From positions 5,748,124-5,812,123 of the forward strand of contig OX030970.1 in the NCBI GenBank assembly GCA_943735955.1: 64,000 bases of DNA. Reading direction: 5' to 3'. Source of the stretch: Piscicola geometra (Eukaryota; Annelida; Clitellata; Hirudinida; Piscicolidae). The notes under the pieces are model-generated. The model did not search any database, was not told the DNA's origin, and saw only the letters and a list, made by a program, of their open reading frames with translations. Both the position numbers and the translations under genes were made by a program. Of this stretch, positions 23,071-33,524 are shown piece after piece; within the stretch, counting starts at the first letter, position 1; each line of letters begins with the position of its first letter.

Positions 23071-23289
23071 TTATTTAATATTTTAAACGGAAATAGACGT
23101 TAATGTTTGCCAAGGATAACTGACCAAAATTTAAGAATTCAAACGAGTTTATCAGAAAGACAGAACATGTGAGACGGTTCAAGGAGAAGGGGGGGGAACC
23201 ACGTTTGAGATGGGTTTGGACACATGAAAGGAGACAAACATATAGGGAGAAGATTGTTGGAGATGGAGACACCAGAGAAAAAGAGAAAG

Positions 23290-23600
23290 AAGCAAGTACA
23301 CGGGGAGCGAGGATGGTTTAAATGGTAGACGTCGGACTTGCGAATCAAAGGTTGCCTGTCGAATCCATGACGAGCAACCGTGAACTATCATATTCCTAGT
23401 GTATATGGTGCGGTGTTTGCGACGTATGCATTGAGAGATGTGTACGTCGTGTGGAGTGACGTCTCTGAGCATAAGAACCATTGTAACATGGTGAGTGGGT
23501 TGGACCTGCAACTCAAAGGTCGCCAGTTCGAATCCCTGTACAGCTAAACGTGAGCTATCATATACCTTGTGTATATGATACACTGTTTCAAGACGTTTGT
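23290..23600 (+). repeat. tRNA-like SINE, two tandem copies
   Basis: Two related units of about 150 bp. The second (from about 23480) has an A-box-like TGGTGAGTGGGTTGG and, about 30 bp later, a B-box-like GCCAGTTCGAATCCC, the spacing of an RNA polymerase III promoter. The first copy has the degenerate GCCTGTCGAATCCATG. Both continue with GTGA(A/G)CTATCATAT and a GTGTATATG segment. No tRNA cloverleaf is evident. Confidence 0.55.
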
Positions 23601-24262
23601 CGTGTGAGTGGCGCCTCATTTTCGTGCCTTGAGGCATTATAAATACGCATTATTTTAAATATATAACATGGCCTGCGTCTGTCTGGCTGCAAATTAGATA
23701 GACCCAAAAAAACTTGGACGTGGTGAGAAAGATAAAAGAGATCGGAGCAAAAAAAAACGCGTTTAGTAGAAAAGCATGAAAAATTTATTCGTTGTGGCAA
23801 CCCCTAATGGGAGCAGCCACAAGTAAAATAATTTAAATAAAATAAATTATAGATAAAACGTTATAAATTACTGCTCGAGAGTTAATAAAGGTGAAAAGTA
23901 ATATTTTGAAATACTGAATCTGGTTCTTACATATTCTCGTTGGGCATGCGCCGAAACTCAGTTTCTGGAAAAAAGAAATAAATGCAAATATTAATTTGTA
24001 CAAAAAAACCTCTAAATCCAAAGTTCTAATTTATTAGTGAATGGAAAGTTGAGTGTGTATCGACTTTTGACTTGAGCAATGCTTAGTGGTGCTAACTTCG
24101 AGTGCAACCTAGTAGACCATAATAGCGTAGAGAAAAACTTCTGACTTGAGTGGTTTAGAAGACCATTAAGGTTATGATAGTGTTAGTTATACTATTAATA
24201 ATGTTAAATTAAATATTAAATGTATAGTTTGATTTTCGGTTATAGGTATGGTGAAAGCTTAC

Positions 24263-24760
24263 ATGGTAGTACTGACACGAGCTGATGTTAGAAGTAGCAA
24301 TCCACGCTTGCATGGAGGGCGGGAAGAGCTGACAGACGCCCGAGTCGCTGAAGAAGTTGAAGCCAGAGCAGGCTTCAAATGTGTAACTGGGAAAAGGAGG
24401 GTATTGGAGCAGCCAAGCAAAGAGTTCCCCGTACGAAGCCTTGACCAACTCTCTCTGGTCGCTCTTGTCAACGCTCAAGTTGACCAGAGGATACATGCTG
24501 GTGAGACGAGAGAAGTATGAGGCATAATCGTCAAACTTCAGAGGCTCGTATGAAGGCAGTTTGGAGTTGAGGAGTTCACAAAGAGTGGAACATTCCACTG
24601 CGTTCGCATGCTTGCTGACTACTTCGACAACGGCTGCTTCTTGAAGACGACACAAAGCACTGCCACCCCCGTCGTGCAGACGACAGCGTTTGTAGACGGG
24701 ATGGCCGATGGAGGCTTCGACGAAGCAGAGTGCCATTGCTGACAACATCAACCAAGCCAT
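24263..24760 (-). CDS. Secreted PAN/apple-like protein, first exon
   Basis: The minus-strand Met at 24760 opens MAWLMLSAMALCFVEAS, a typical signal peptide with likely cleavage after Ala/Ser. The mature part has seven cysteines in 149 residues. The arrangement VECSTLCELL ... FEACSGFNFFSDSGVCQLF ... SSCQYYH resembles a PAN/apple module (CxxxC, later CxxFxF and CxLF), though the spacing between the first and second halves is longer than usual. One Asn-Leu-Ser sequon is present. A canonical donor, GTAAGC, follows codon 166 in phase 0 (reading on ends at a stop soon after). PAN modules mediate protein or sugar binding. It could be the 5' exon of the FReD gene downstream on this strand. That needs at least one more exon, because the first placed FReD exon requires phase 1. 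Confidence 0.7.
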
Positions 24761-25346
24761 TGTTTGTGCAATAGCTCTAAAGAGATGCGTTATTTAATAT
24801 ATATACATAACTGTTCACATACATTGTTACATTGATACTCGAAGGAAGACCATGATCTCTATATATACACAGATTATTGAACGTAAAAAAATTCTGAGAA
24901 TCAAATGAGCACTCCCTGTTCAAACATTTTGAAGCAAATGAAATATGGAAAATACCATTTAACCTTTTTGTGCTTAAAAAAAGCGTTTGAAACACAAAAC
25001 CTCTTTAAATCTCAAATAGCGGCGTGTAGTCGGTTTTTTTGTTTCGTTAAAACGCATATAAGCCTGTAGATTGATCCTCTATTGCCTTTTCAAAAACTCA
25101 GCACGATCGATACCTCTATCATGACCGCGCCTTTTAAACGCACACAATGCCCAAACAATACATCATTTTTGCTAGATATATTTCAAATCTTTGTTATGTT
25201 ATTATGTCATCTTCGTGCCAAAAGAAATTAAACTTCAAAATACTCAGAGCTGAGAATTTGAAAGTTTCTTGTTGCTAGATGGCACTGAAAACGATCGTAA
25301 CACATAACATTTTAAAAAACCAACGTTTTCGAAACAACGGTCGTGA

Positions 25347-26165
25347 GTGAGTATAACCCATAGACTGATTAAAACAAACTTTCTAATCATCAGAGACATG
25401 CTGTTCGCTGATGATGCGGCCTTGGTGTCACACACGGAGGAACACCTTCAGCAGCTGATGAATCGCTTTGCTCAGGCTTGCAGGGAATTCGGTCTGACCA
25501 TCAGTATCAAGAAAACCAACATCATGGGTCAAGACATCCCCGCTCCACCCTCAATCACAATCGAAAATCAGGTGCTGGAGGCCACTGACAAGTTCACATA
25601 CTTGGGCTCCGTCATTACTAGCAGCCTATCCCTCGACATCGAGATTGACAAGAGGCTCGCCAAAGCAGCCAGCATCATGGCCGGATTGAGCAAACGTGTA
25701 TGGACACACAACCAACTGACACTGAACACCAAGCTCAAAAGTGTTCTCAGCACCCTGTTGTGTGGTAGCGAAACCTGGACCACCTATGCCAGGCAGAAAT
25801 ATCACCTCGAGAGCTTTCATCTTCGCTGTCTCCGACGCATCCTTGGCATAACATGGCAAGGCAAAGTCACCAACACAGCTGTACTCACACAAGCCAACTC
25901 ACTCAGCATACACCTCCTTCTTTGCCAAAGACGTTTACGCTGGCTGGGTCCCGTGCATTGAATGGAAGAAGATCACATACCCAAGGACATCCTCTATGGC
26001 GAGCTGGCTACAGGACAACGCCCAGTTGGTCGCCCGCAACTACGCTTTAAAGACGTCTGCAAACGCGATCTAAAAACTTACGGGTATCGACCCTGGCAGA
26101 TGGGAAGAGCTAGCCGATGACCGGAGGGGCTGGCGCCAGACTGTCCACAAGGGCATCAAGAGGGA
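25347..26165 (+). mobile_element. RTE-like LINE (family C) fragment
   Basis: Encodes the second half of the reverse transcriptase: RDMLFADDAALVSHTEEHLQ (motif C FADD), ISIKKTNIMGQ, TYLGSVITSSLSLDIEIDKR and CLRRILGITWQ, QRRLRWLGPVH. In a shifted frame it continues to RDLKTYGYRPW. It is 5'-truncated inside the palm and 3'-truncated at about 26165, where it meets the Cys-rich segment. A longer copy is at 44280-45830 (minus). Confidence 0.88.
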
Positions 26166-26221
26166 GATCTTTCCCGATGCCAGTTGAACACGAAAAGAAC
26201 GCGCAGTTTCAGCAGCTTCGG

Positions 26222-26415
26222 GCAAGAGTTTCCAAGGGATGATTCGAGCAAACGTTAGAAAGTGAGCAAAGGCTCTCCATTGCTGAATCAAATTCGTCGT
26301 TTGGCAAGTCTTTCGTTGCGCAGTTTTCAGATTTGACGAGAAAGTTTTCCACATTCTAATCTTGCGTCGTAACAGTCCGACAGAGAGGAGGCTCCGAACA
26401 TGATTGTCAGCATAA
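26222..26415 (-). other. Broken Cys-rich secreted-type ORF
   Basis: The minus strand reads MLTIMFGASSLSDCYDARLE and CGKLSRQ, then a one-base frame change and SENCATKDLPNDEFDSAMES, LCSLSNVCSNHPLETLAR. The N-terminus could be a signal peptide, and six cysteines fall within about 60 residues, as in small secreted proteins. The frame change inside CGKLSRQ/SENC means it is a pseudogene, an unrecognised splice or a sequencing error. I do not recognise the family. Confidence 0.3.
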
Positions 26416-26880
26416 TTGAAGCAATCACACGAACTTTTATTGTAACATTATCACAAAAATGTTTTTAATCATATGAACAAAAATAATAGCAGGAATAAAC
26501 AGCTGATATCGATCAAAGAAGAAAAAGAATACACAAAAATTTACTTTCAAGAATTGTGAGCATTGTGCAACGAAAACAGTTGAAATTATATTTTTTTGAA
26601 TGAGTTGTTGTGCAGCTGAATATGTTGTAAATCAATTATACAATATTTTGCAGAAGACACTTTTTTCAATTTTCTTTAAATGTCAAACGTTTCCCAAAAG
26701 AAACAAAATTGTATTTTAAAAAACTAACCTATTGCTTTGAGAACAAAATAATAACTCAGAGCATTTAATGCTCATTGTTCCATTTAATAAATAAATGATT
26801 AATGAAACATCCAAAAAGTTAAAAAAAGTAAAAATAAGTTTTTAAACGGAGAGAGAAGCCACTTATGGATAGGATTAAGG
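26415..26880. other. AT-rich spacer
   Basis: No gene or recognised repeat before the ATG/GAT microsatellite. Confidence 0.4.
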
Positions 26881-26892
26881 ATGATGATGAGG

Positions 26893-26944
<52 letters not shown>

Positions 26945-26981
26945 CGATGAAGATGATGATGATGATAATGATGATGATAAT
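26879..26981 (+). repeat. (GAT)n microsatellite
   Basis: About 30 GAT units with a few GAC/GAA/GAG variants. Confidence 0.95.
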
Positions 26982-26984
26982 AAT

Positions 26985-27675
26985 AAATGAATTTAGCAAT
27001 ACACTCCAAAGAATAAATATGAATATGGACTTAAAAGAAACCATTGAAATAATTAATAAAGACACTAATAAGTATAATTTAGTAAAGACAACTAAAGAAT
27101 TAATACAAAAAGAAACTGAAGCATTCATAAATAATTTTAAAAATACAATTGAGTTGAAAATTTATTCAGTAATGAAAACCTTCAAAGAATCACTCAAAGA
27201 ATTGGTAACAGAGGCAAAAAGTTATACAGTTAAAGAAGTAAATAATGATAAAGTTGAAAAGGTGAATAATGATAAAGAGGTCAATAAAAAACCAGAAAAT
27301 GATGTAAATATAGAATTGGTTGAAGAGGTGAATAATGATAAAGAGGTAAATAAAAAACCAGAAAATGATGTAAATATAGAATTGGTTGAAGAAATGAATA
27401 ATGATGAAGTTGAAGAAGTGAATGATGATAAAGTTGAAGAAGTGAATAATGATAAAGTTGAAGAGGTAAACAAAGTATCAGGAAAAAAGGTTAATAATAA
27501 ACGAATAAATGAAGTTAATGAAAATACATTAAAAGATTTAGATAAAGAATCGGTAAAAGAGACATATCATGAATTAATTAAAAAGGAAAACAATGGACTT
27601 GAATCAGTAGAAGACGGACAGAATTTTGTTGAAATATTTATAGATAAAAAACAAAAACTGACACCAAAAGACTAA
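26985..27675 (+). CDS. Charged, internally repeated ORF (possible LINE ORF1)
   Basis: An open frame of about 230 codons from INEFSNTLQRINMNMDLKE to KKQKLTPKD and a stop. It is Lys/Glu/Asn-rich and probably coiled-coil. A 23-residue block starting EVNNDKEVNKKPENDV occurs twice in tandem, followed by shorter VEEVNNDK-like units. It lies upstream of, and in the same orientation as, the family A endonuclease, where a LINE ORF1 would be, but no RRM, CCHC or esterase motif is seen. The preceding poly-Met stretch is only the translated microsatellite, so the real start is unclear. It could instead be an unrelated gene. Confidence 0.4.
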
Positions 27676-28002
27676 TAATTGAGCCCACAGATTCAAAAAT
27701 AATATTCAATTTAAACTACATTTTAAAGCATATTAATAAGAAAGAATTTACCATAAACCAAAGTTTGTGGACTCTTAATTGAATATAAGTCACCTAAAGA
27801 AATTGAAGATAAACGTTATAAATGTAGTGTAAATCAAATGTCTAAACATGAAAATAAAATATAATATAAAAATAACAATTTACTTGATGATATCAATATA
27901 GAGAATTTCAATATTAATTGTTAAGAGTGCATTTATACAAATGCAGATAGCTTTATAAATAAACTTGATGAATTTAGAAGTAGATTTATGGATGACTTAA
28001 AA

Positions 28003-28595
28003 TTTCTTTGGTAAAATAAATTTGTGGAATAAACGGTTTTGGGTATAATATATTAAAATGTTAAAATCTTAAGTCTAAATAAAAATTAAATTTAATTAAT
28101 TAGAATGTTTCATGTGCGAATGTTGGTTGTTTTGAATCTGTCAAGGAATGGCCGCAGCAGACCAAGATGGCCGCAGGGAATCAAGTGAGCTGCGACATAA
28201 AGGATAAATCCTTCCATAGCAGCAGCAGTTCCAGTGTTGGCAAGAACTTCTTCTTCACCCTCTATCACAGCCTCGGCACCAGTCTCAAGACAGAAAATTG
28301 AGAAGAAAGATGATTTTGTTTTGTGGTTTTGAGGATGATGTGGTGATGATTGTGCTGTGGTATGAGTGCTGGTACTGTTGTGATGATTGAATTTGTTATT
28401 GGTGGAGAAAGTGGTTTTTTGGAGGTGGTTGTCATGTTGGTGTGGGTGAGGTTGGTCTATTGAGGTTGACTGTTTGTTTTTTATATAATTAAATTGATAT
28501 ATATACATATATTGGTAGTGGTCTAAAAACCGTTTTACTTAACAAATTTATTTATAAAGCGCTATATAAATGCCTGTGATTGATTGAATGATTGA
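28003..28595 (+). mobile_element. SINE-like element S1, copy 1 (in LINE)
   Basis: About 590 bp, collinear with 28843-29473. Landmarks: AATGTTGGTTGTTTTGAATC, AATGGCCGCAGCAGACCAAG, AGATGGCCGCAGGGAATCAA and ATATATTGGTAGTGGT. The 3' end is AAAGCGCTATATAAATG and (GATT)n, the tail of the L2-like family B2. It interrupts the family A endonuclease between DDLKF and EDNPDII. Confidence 0.8.
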
Positions 28596-28842
28596 TTGAG
28601 GATAATCCAGATATAATAATGATTACGGAGGTTTTGGCAAAGAATTTAAAATATAATACTTCAATAAATGAATTTAATTTTAGAGGATTTGATACTTTCT
28701 TTCACAATTTAACAATTACTAATTTAAGGGGTATATTAATATATGTAAGAGAAATTTTAAATGCAACAGAAGTAAAAATGAACGTAGAATATAAAGAAAA
28801 TATATTTATAAAAAAAACAATGAAGATTAATGTTAAAATTCT

Positions 28843-29473
28843 GGTTTTTTGGCTTAGCCAAATAAATTTGTAGAATAAGCGGTTTTGGGTATAATATATT
28901 AAAATTTTATAATCTTAAGTCTAAATAAAAATTAAATTTAATTAATTAGAATGTTTTTAGTGTGAATGTTGGTTGTTTTGAATCTGTCAAGGAATGGCCG
29001 CAGCAGACCAAGATGGCCGCAGGGAATCAAGTGAGCTGCGACATAAAGGAGAAAACCTTCCATAGCAGCAGCAGTTCCAGTGCTGGCAAGGACTTTTCCT
29101 TCACCCTCTATCGCAGCCTCGGCACCAGTGGCAAGACAGAAAATTGAGAAAAATGATGATTGTGTTTTACGGTTTTAAGGATGATGTGGTGATGATTGTG
29201 CTGTGGTATGAGTGTTGGTACTGTAGTGATGATTGAATTTTTTTTTGGGTGGTGATAGTGATTTTTTGACGGTGATTGTCATGGTGGTGTGGGTGAGGTT
29301 GGATTTTTGAGGTCGATTGTTTGTTTTTTTATACTTAAATTGATATATATAAATATATTGGTAGTGGTATAAAAACCGTTTTATTTAACAAATTTATTTG
29401 AAGAGCGCTTTTGTTCACTTAGTAAAGGGCGCTATACAAATCATTAGTGATTGATTGATTGATTGATTGATTG
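28843..29473 (+). mobile_element. SINE-like element S1, copy 2 (in LINE)
   Basis: Second copy, inserted 250 bp downstream in the same LINE. The host codons NVKIL/IG are split: AATTCT at 28837-28842 is repeated at 29474-29479, a 6-bp target duplication, and the uninterrupted sequence exists at about 15811. The 3' end reads AGAGCGCTTTTGTTCACTTA, GGGCGCTATACAAATC and (GATT)n, almost the L2-like tail at 21077-21140 in reverse complement. Confidence 0.88.
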
Positions 29474-29925
29474 AATTCTTATTGGATGTATTTATCAAAG
29501 TCCATCATCAGATGATATTAACTTAGAAATTTAATTAATTTATTTTATGAAATTAATAATATGGAAAAAAACAATAATTTACGCATATACTAATTACTGA
29601 AGATTTTAATTCACTCGGGATAAATTGGTGTAATATGTTAAGTAAAGATAAATTAAGCGAAAAATTCCTGGAATGCATCAGAGATTGTTTTCTGGAACAA
29701 GTATTTGATAAACCTACGAGATTCCGAAACAAACAAGAGCCATCTTTACTAGACCTAATACTAACTAATGAACGTAACAATATAGAAAATCTTGTTTCTT
29801 GACCCTTTGGGAAAAAGCGATCATATTGTTATGTCTTTTTATTTTTGTCAAACGCAAATTCGTAAATCTAGTGTGATAAAGTTAAATTATAAAAAGGCTA
29901 ATTTTGAAAAAATAAAACAAGAAAT

Positions 29926-31980
29926 GAATATCGATTGGGATGTATAAATGGAAAATCTAGATACAAATGACCAGTTTGAATTATTTATGTATAAACTAAT
30001 TAATGTCATAAATACACCAATAAAGACAAACAAAGAGAGATTATACATAAGCCCACTGAGTAAAGATACAAGAAAAAGTTTGAGAAAAAACATAGACAAT
30101 GGAAGTGTTATATAAAGGAAAAAAACAATAAAAATTATGAACTATACAAAATAGCAAGAAACGCAAAAAAAGCAATGATAATAGAACGGAAACAACAAGA
30201 GCGCCAAATTGCATTATGTTCAAAATCTAATCCTAAGAAACTTTGGGCTTTCATAAATTCCAAAAGAAAAACTCGGAGTGGCATATCCGAGCTGCACCTA
30301 ATAGGATGTGACGGATCACTGAACATTGCGACAACTGATTTAGAAAAGGCAGAAAGTCTCAATAATTTCTTTAAAAGTGTATTTACAAAAGTAAATAATG
30401 ATAATTTTAATAAAATAGATAATTAAAGAAAGATCTAATGATGGAGATGTCACAAAGGATGAAATTTATAACTTATTAGAATAAATAAATGTAACAAAAG
30501 CCCCATGTCCAGATGGTGTTCATCCCATAGTATTATCAAAGTTAGCAAATATAATACATACACCATTATGCAACATTTTTATTAGCTCACTAAATAGCGG
30601 TATAATACCAGTAGATTGGAAAAAGGGAAAATAATACCAATATTTAAAAAAGAAGATAAAAAAAAGGTATCAAATTATTGGTCAGTTAGTTTAACTTGTA
30701 TAACCTGTAAACTAATGAAAAAATTAATAAGAAAAAGAATAGAAAAACAGATGAATATTAATGATTTATTTAGCAAAAGACAATATGGTTTTGATGGAGG
30801 ACGGTCGACTTCATTACAACTACTAATGGTAATGGATAATTGGACTAGTATTTTAGACAAAGGAGGGGTAATCGATGTCATTTACACTGAATTCATGAAA
30901 GCATTTGATAAGGTACCGCATAAAAAATAATTATAAAAATTAGAAAATTATGGAATTGGTTATAAAACATGCAGGTGGATAAGTCATTTTCCAAATGATA
31001 GGGTACAGAGGGTTAATGATGATGGTGTTAAATCACAATGGGTATAAGTAAAAAGTGGCATTCCCCAAGGATCAGTCTTGGGTCCATTATTATTTGTTTT
31101 ATTTATCAACGATCTGCCAGAGAGAGTGAGTTCAAATATATTTATGTACGCTGATGATTGTAAAATATATCAACAAATTAATGAAATAGTGGACCACAAG
31201 AAGATATAAACAAAGTAGTGGAATGGAGTGTGCAATGGGACCTGAGACTTCATACACATAAATGTAAATTATTGCAGATATACAGAAATAGAAAAAAAAG
31301 AGTTTATTCTATGCAGGAGTATGAAAAAGACCTTGGTGTAATTATAGACAAGAAATTAAAATTCGATATTCACATACAAAAATAAATAAGTAATGCTAAC
31401 CAAATATTAGGAAAAATAAGAAGAACGTTTAAATGTATTGATACAAAAACATTTAGATTATTATTTAAAGGTATAGTTAGGCCCCATCTAGAATACCTTA
31501 GCAGTGTATGGAGTCCTTCATTGAAAAATCAAATTGATTGCATAGAAAATGTACAAAGGAGGGCTACAAAAATGCTACCTTATCTGAAAGACAAAACTTA
31601 CAACGATAGACTTAAAGTAATTAAGTTACCAACATTAAAATACCGAAGACTTCGAGGGGACATGATCGAAACCTATAAAATACTTAATAATAAATATGAC
31701 AGTAAAATAACAGAAGATATTTTCACACTTAATACAAGGCAATCAAGAGGAAATTCACTAAAATTATCCAGAGAATAGTGCCAAAAAAATACAAGAAAAT
31801 TTTTTTATACACATGGAGTAGTAACAGTTTGGAATAGCTTGTCTGATGAGATCGTAAAAGCTGAAAAAACAGATAAATTTAAAATAAAATTAGATAAATA
31901 CTGGGAAAACCATCCCATGATGTAAAACTATAAGTGCGACTATGACATAATAGTAAAAAATAATTTATATACATAAACAT
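29926..31980 (+). pseudogene. LINE family A reverse transcriptase, broken
   Basis: Parallel to 16264-18390. Readable blocks: KKSNPK-like segments at 30175-30426, IIPIFKKEDKKKVSNYW and QYGFDGGRST (30616-30930), then [10 protein letters not shown] and YADDCKIY, and LKDKTYNDRLKVIKLP (31521-31778). Stops or frameshifts occur near 29946, 30424, 30480, 30929, 31046, 31196 and 31777. Confidence 0.88.
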
Positions 31981-32199
31981 AAATATATATATATATTTTT
32001 ATCAAATAATTATTTTTCGATATATTTGTGTTTTTTAATTTTTTTTTACAAACCATTATAGAGGTCAAAAGATCTGCGCGGTTTAACTCCGTAAACTAAG
32101 ACAACTTTTTTTTCGGGAATAGGTCGAAACCGCGTCAAAAAGTTTTGGGAACGGGTCAGACCAGTAATCGAGTTGTGGAAACGGGAATAAAAATCTGAT

Positions 32200-32455
32200 C
32201 TGTTTTACATTTCTGCCACAAAGATTTACGTTGAACTCAGGAATTGTACACATGCTGATTGCACTTTTTATTTATTTGTTTCAATCAGCTTATGTTTGTT
32301 TTCTAACAATTACAAAAAACGATACTTTTTTATTGAAATTTCGGTAAACTATTTGAAATTACGCCTGCAAAATAAATAAAAAGTGCTATCAGCTGTTTTT
32401 TATATTTACAATTACCGAGTTCAACGAAAATCTTTGTGGGGGAAATGTAAAACAG
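32200..32455 (+). mobile_element. Foldback MITE M1, copy 1
   Basis: The left arm CTGTTTTACATTTCTGCCAC and the right end GGGGGAAATGTAAAACAG are inverted repeats. Inner arms GCACTTTTTATTTATTTG and AAATAAATAAAAAGTGC are also complementary, so nearly the whole 256 bp is one imperfect palindrome. It has no coding capacity. Confidence 0.75.
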
Positions 32456-32690
32456 ATTCTAAAAATCGTCCATGTCCGACCTCTAGTTTGTTGCTGCACA
32501 ATACAACATAATAAAATACAACGACGAGTATTATTAACGTGGCGTAAACCCGGACGGGCTTCAAGACCACTTTGTTATGGAAAAATTGATCCTAATATTA
32601 ATGATAGATGAATAAATGGAAAGTATAGGAAAAGTAAGTTATTGAAATTTAACAATAAAATCATTTATATATATATATACATACATATAC

Positions 32691-32698
32691 ACATATAT
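32691..32698. repeat. hAT-2 target-site duplication (left)
   Basis: ACATATAT, identical to 33517-33524 on the other side of the element. Confidence 0.85.
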
Positions 32699-33516
32699 CA
32701 GGGGTGCACAAACTTTTTCAGCCTGAGGGCCAAAATTACTGAGTCCCTGGGCGCCAGGAGCCGCATCAGCGTGCACATAGATCACACAATAAAACAACTC
32801 AAAGAATGAAAATTTTTAATGAATGTCATACAAAAATAACGTTATTTAAACATGTATGAATAATTAAATGTAAAAAACTCAGAGTATGCTAGTTTTTAAT
32901 AAATGTCATAAAAAAAAATAACGTTACTTAAACATGTATGAATAACTAAATTCTAGAATATTAATGAGAAGGTTGAGTCTGAATGGTTGCAACAACATTG
33001 TCAATATTGGGTTTGAGTTCTGTTGCTGCAAGCCTCAAAATCGAACAAAGGTTATCATCAGACAAAGATGATCTCAGTTTATTTTTATTTGTGTTCATGA
33101 CTGAAAACGTTTGTTCACACACTTATATGCTGCCAAATTCAGACAAGATTCGGCAAGCCAAATCTTTGACCGCTCCATATTTAACTGAACTAAGACTTCC
33201 ATAAAAAGTTAAAATGGAGTTATGCTGAAACGCCGACATTAATTATGGTGAACATTGAAAATCAATTTTCTGCTTCAATTTTACGCTTTGACATTCTTAC
33301 TAAATTAAAACAACTCAATTATCGCTCGTTGTTGTTGTTCCAATCGTTTTATATTAGGAAAGTGCAAACAGTACTATTAAAAAGAGCTAGGCGGGTGCGT
33401 CGATTTAAAATTCTGTTAGGGCCGCAAATAGCCAAAATGGACTAGTTGTCTGGGGGCCGAATCAAACAGGCCGAAAGGCCGCATGCGGCCCGCGGGCCGC
33501 GGGTTGTGCACCTCTG
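32699..33516. mobile_element. Non-autonomous hAT-2 element
   Basis: The left end CAGGGGTGCACAAACTT and the right end reading GGTTGTGCACCTCTG form an imperfect terminal inverted repeat. ACATATAT flanks both sides, a perfect 8-bp duplication. The 818-bp interior has only short frames (for example 32983-33204, MVATTLSILGLSSVAASLK) and a G/C-rich right terminus (GGCCCGCGGGCC). It is a different family from hAT-1. Confidence 0.9.
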
Positions 33517-33524
33517 ACATATAT
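33517..33524. repeat. hAT-2 target-site duplication (right)
   Basis: ACATATAT, matching 32691-32698. Confidence 0.85.

Larger units (their letters stand above)
26985..32102 (+). mobile_element. CR1-like LINE (family A), near full length, decayed
   Basis: The longest copy of family A. Candidate ORF1 lies at about 26985-27675. The endonuclease begins near 27925 (IYTNADSFINKLDEF), is split by a SINE-like insertion at about 28003-28595, resumes with EDNPDIIMITEVLAKN, is split again at 28843-29473 and ends with SDHIV near 29820. The reverse transcriptase runs 29926-31980 with several stops and small deletions ([10 protein letters not shown] and MYADDCKIY are readable). The 3' UTR with AAAAGATCTGCG ends near 32102. 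Relative to 16264-18390 it has a stop replacing a codon after DWDV and lost segments near 31195. Confidence 0.88.

Noticed and set aside
24248..24520. Plus-strand 90-codon frame
   Set aside because: Antisense of the PAN-like exon, which has a signal peptide, cysteine pattern and donor site on the minus strand.
26881..26981. Poly-Met start of the 264-codon frame
   Set aside because: It is the translated (GAT)n microsatellite, not a protein start.
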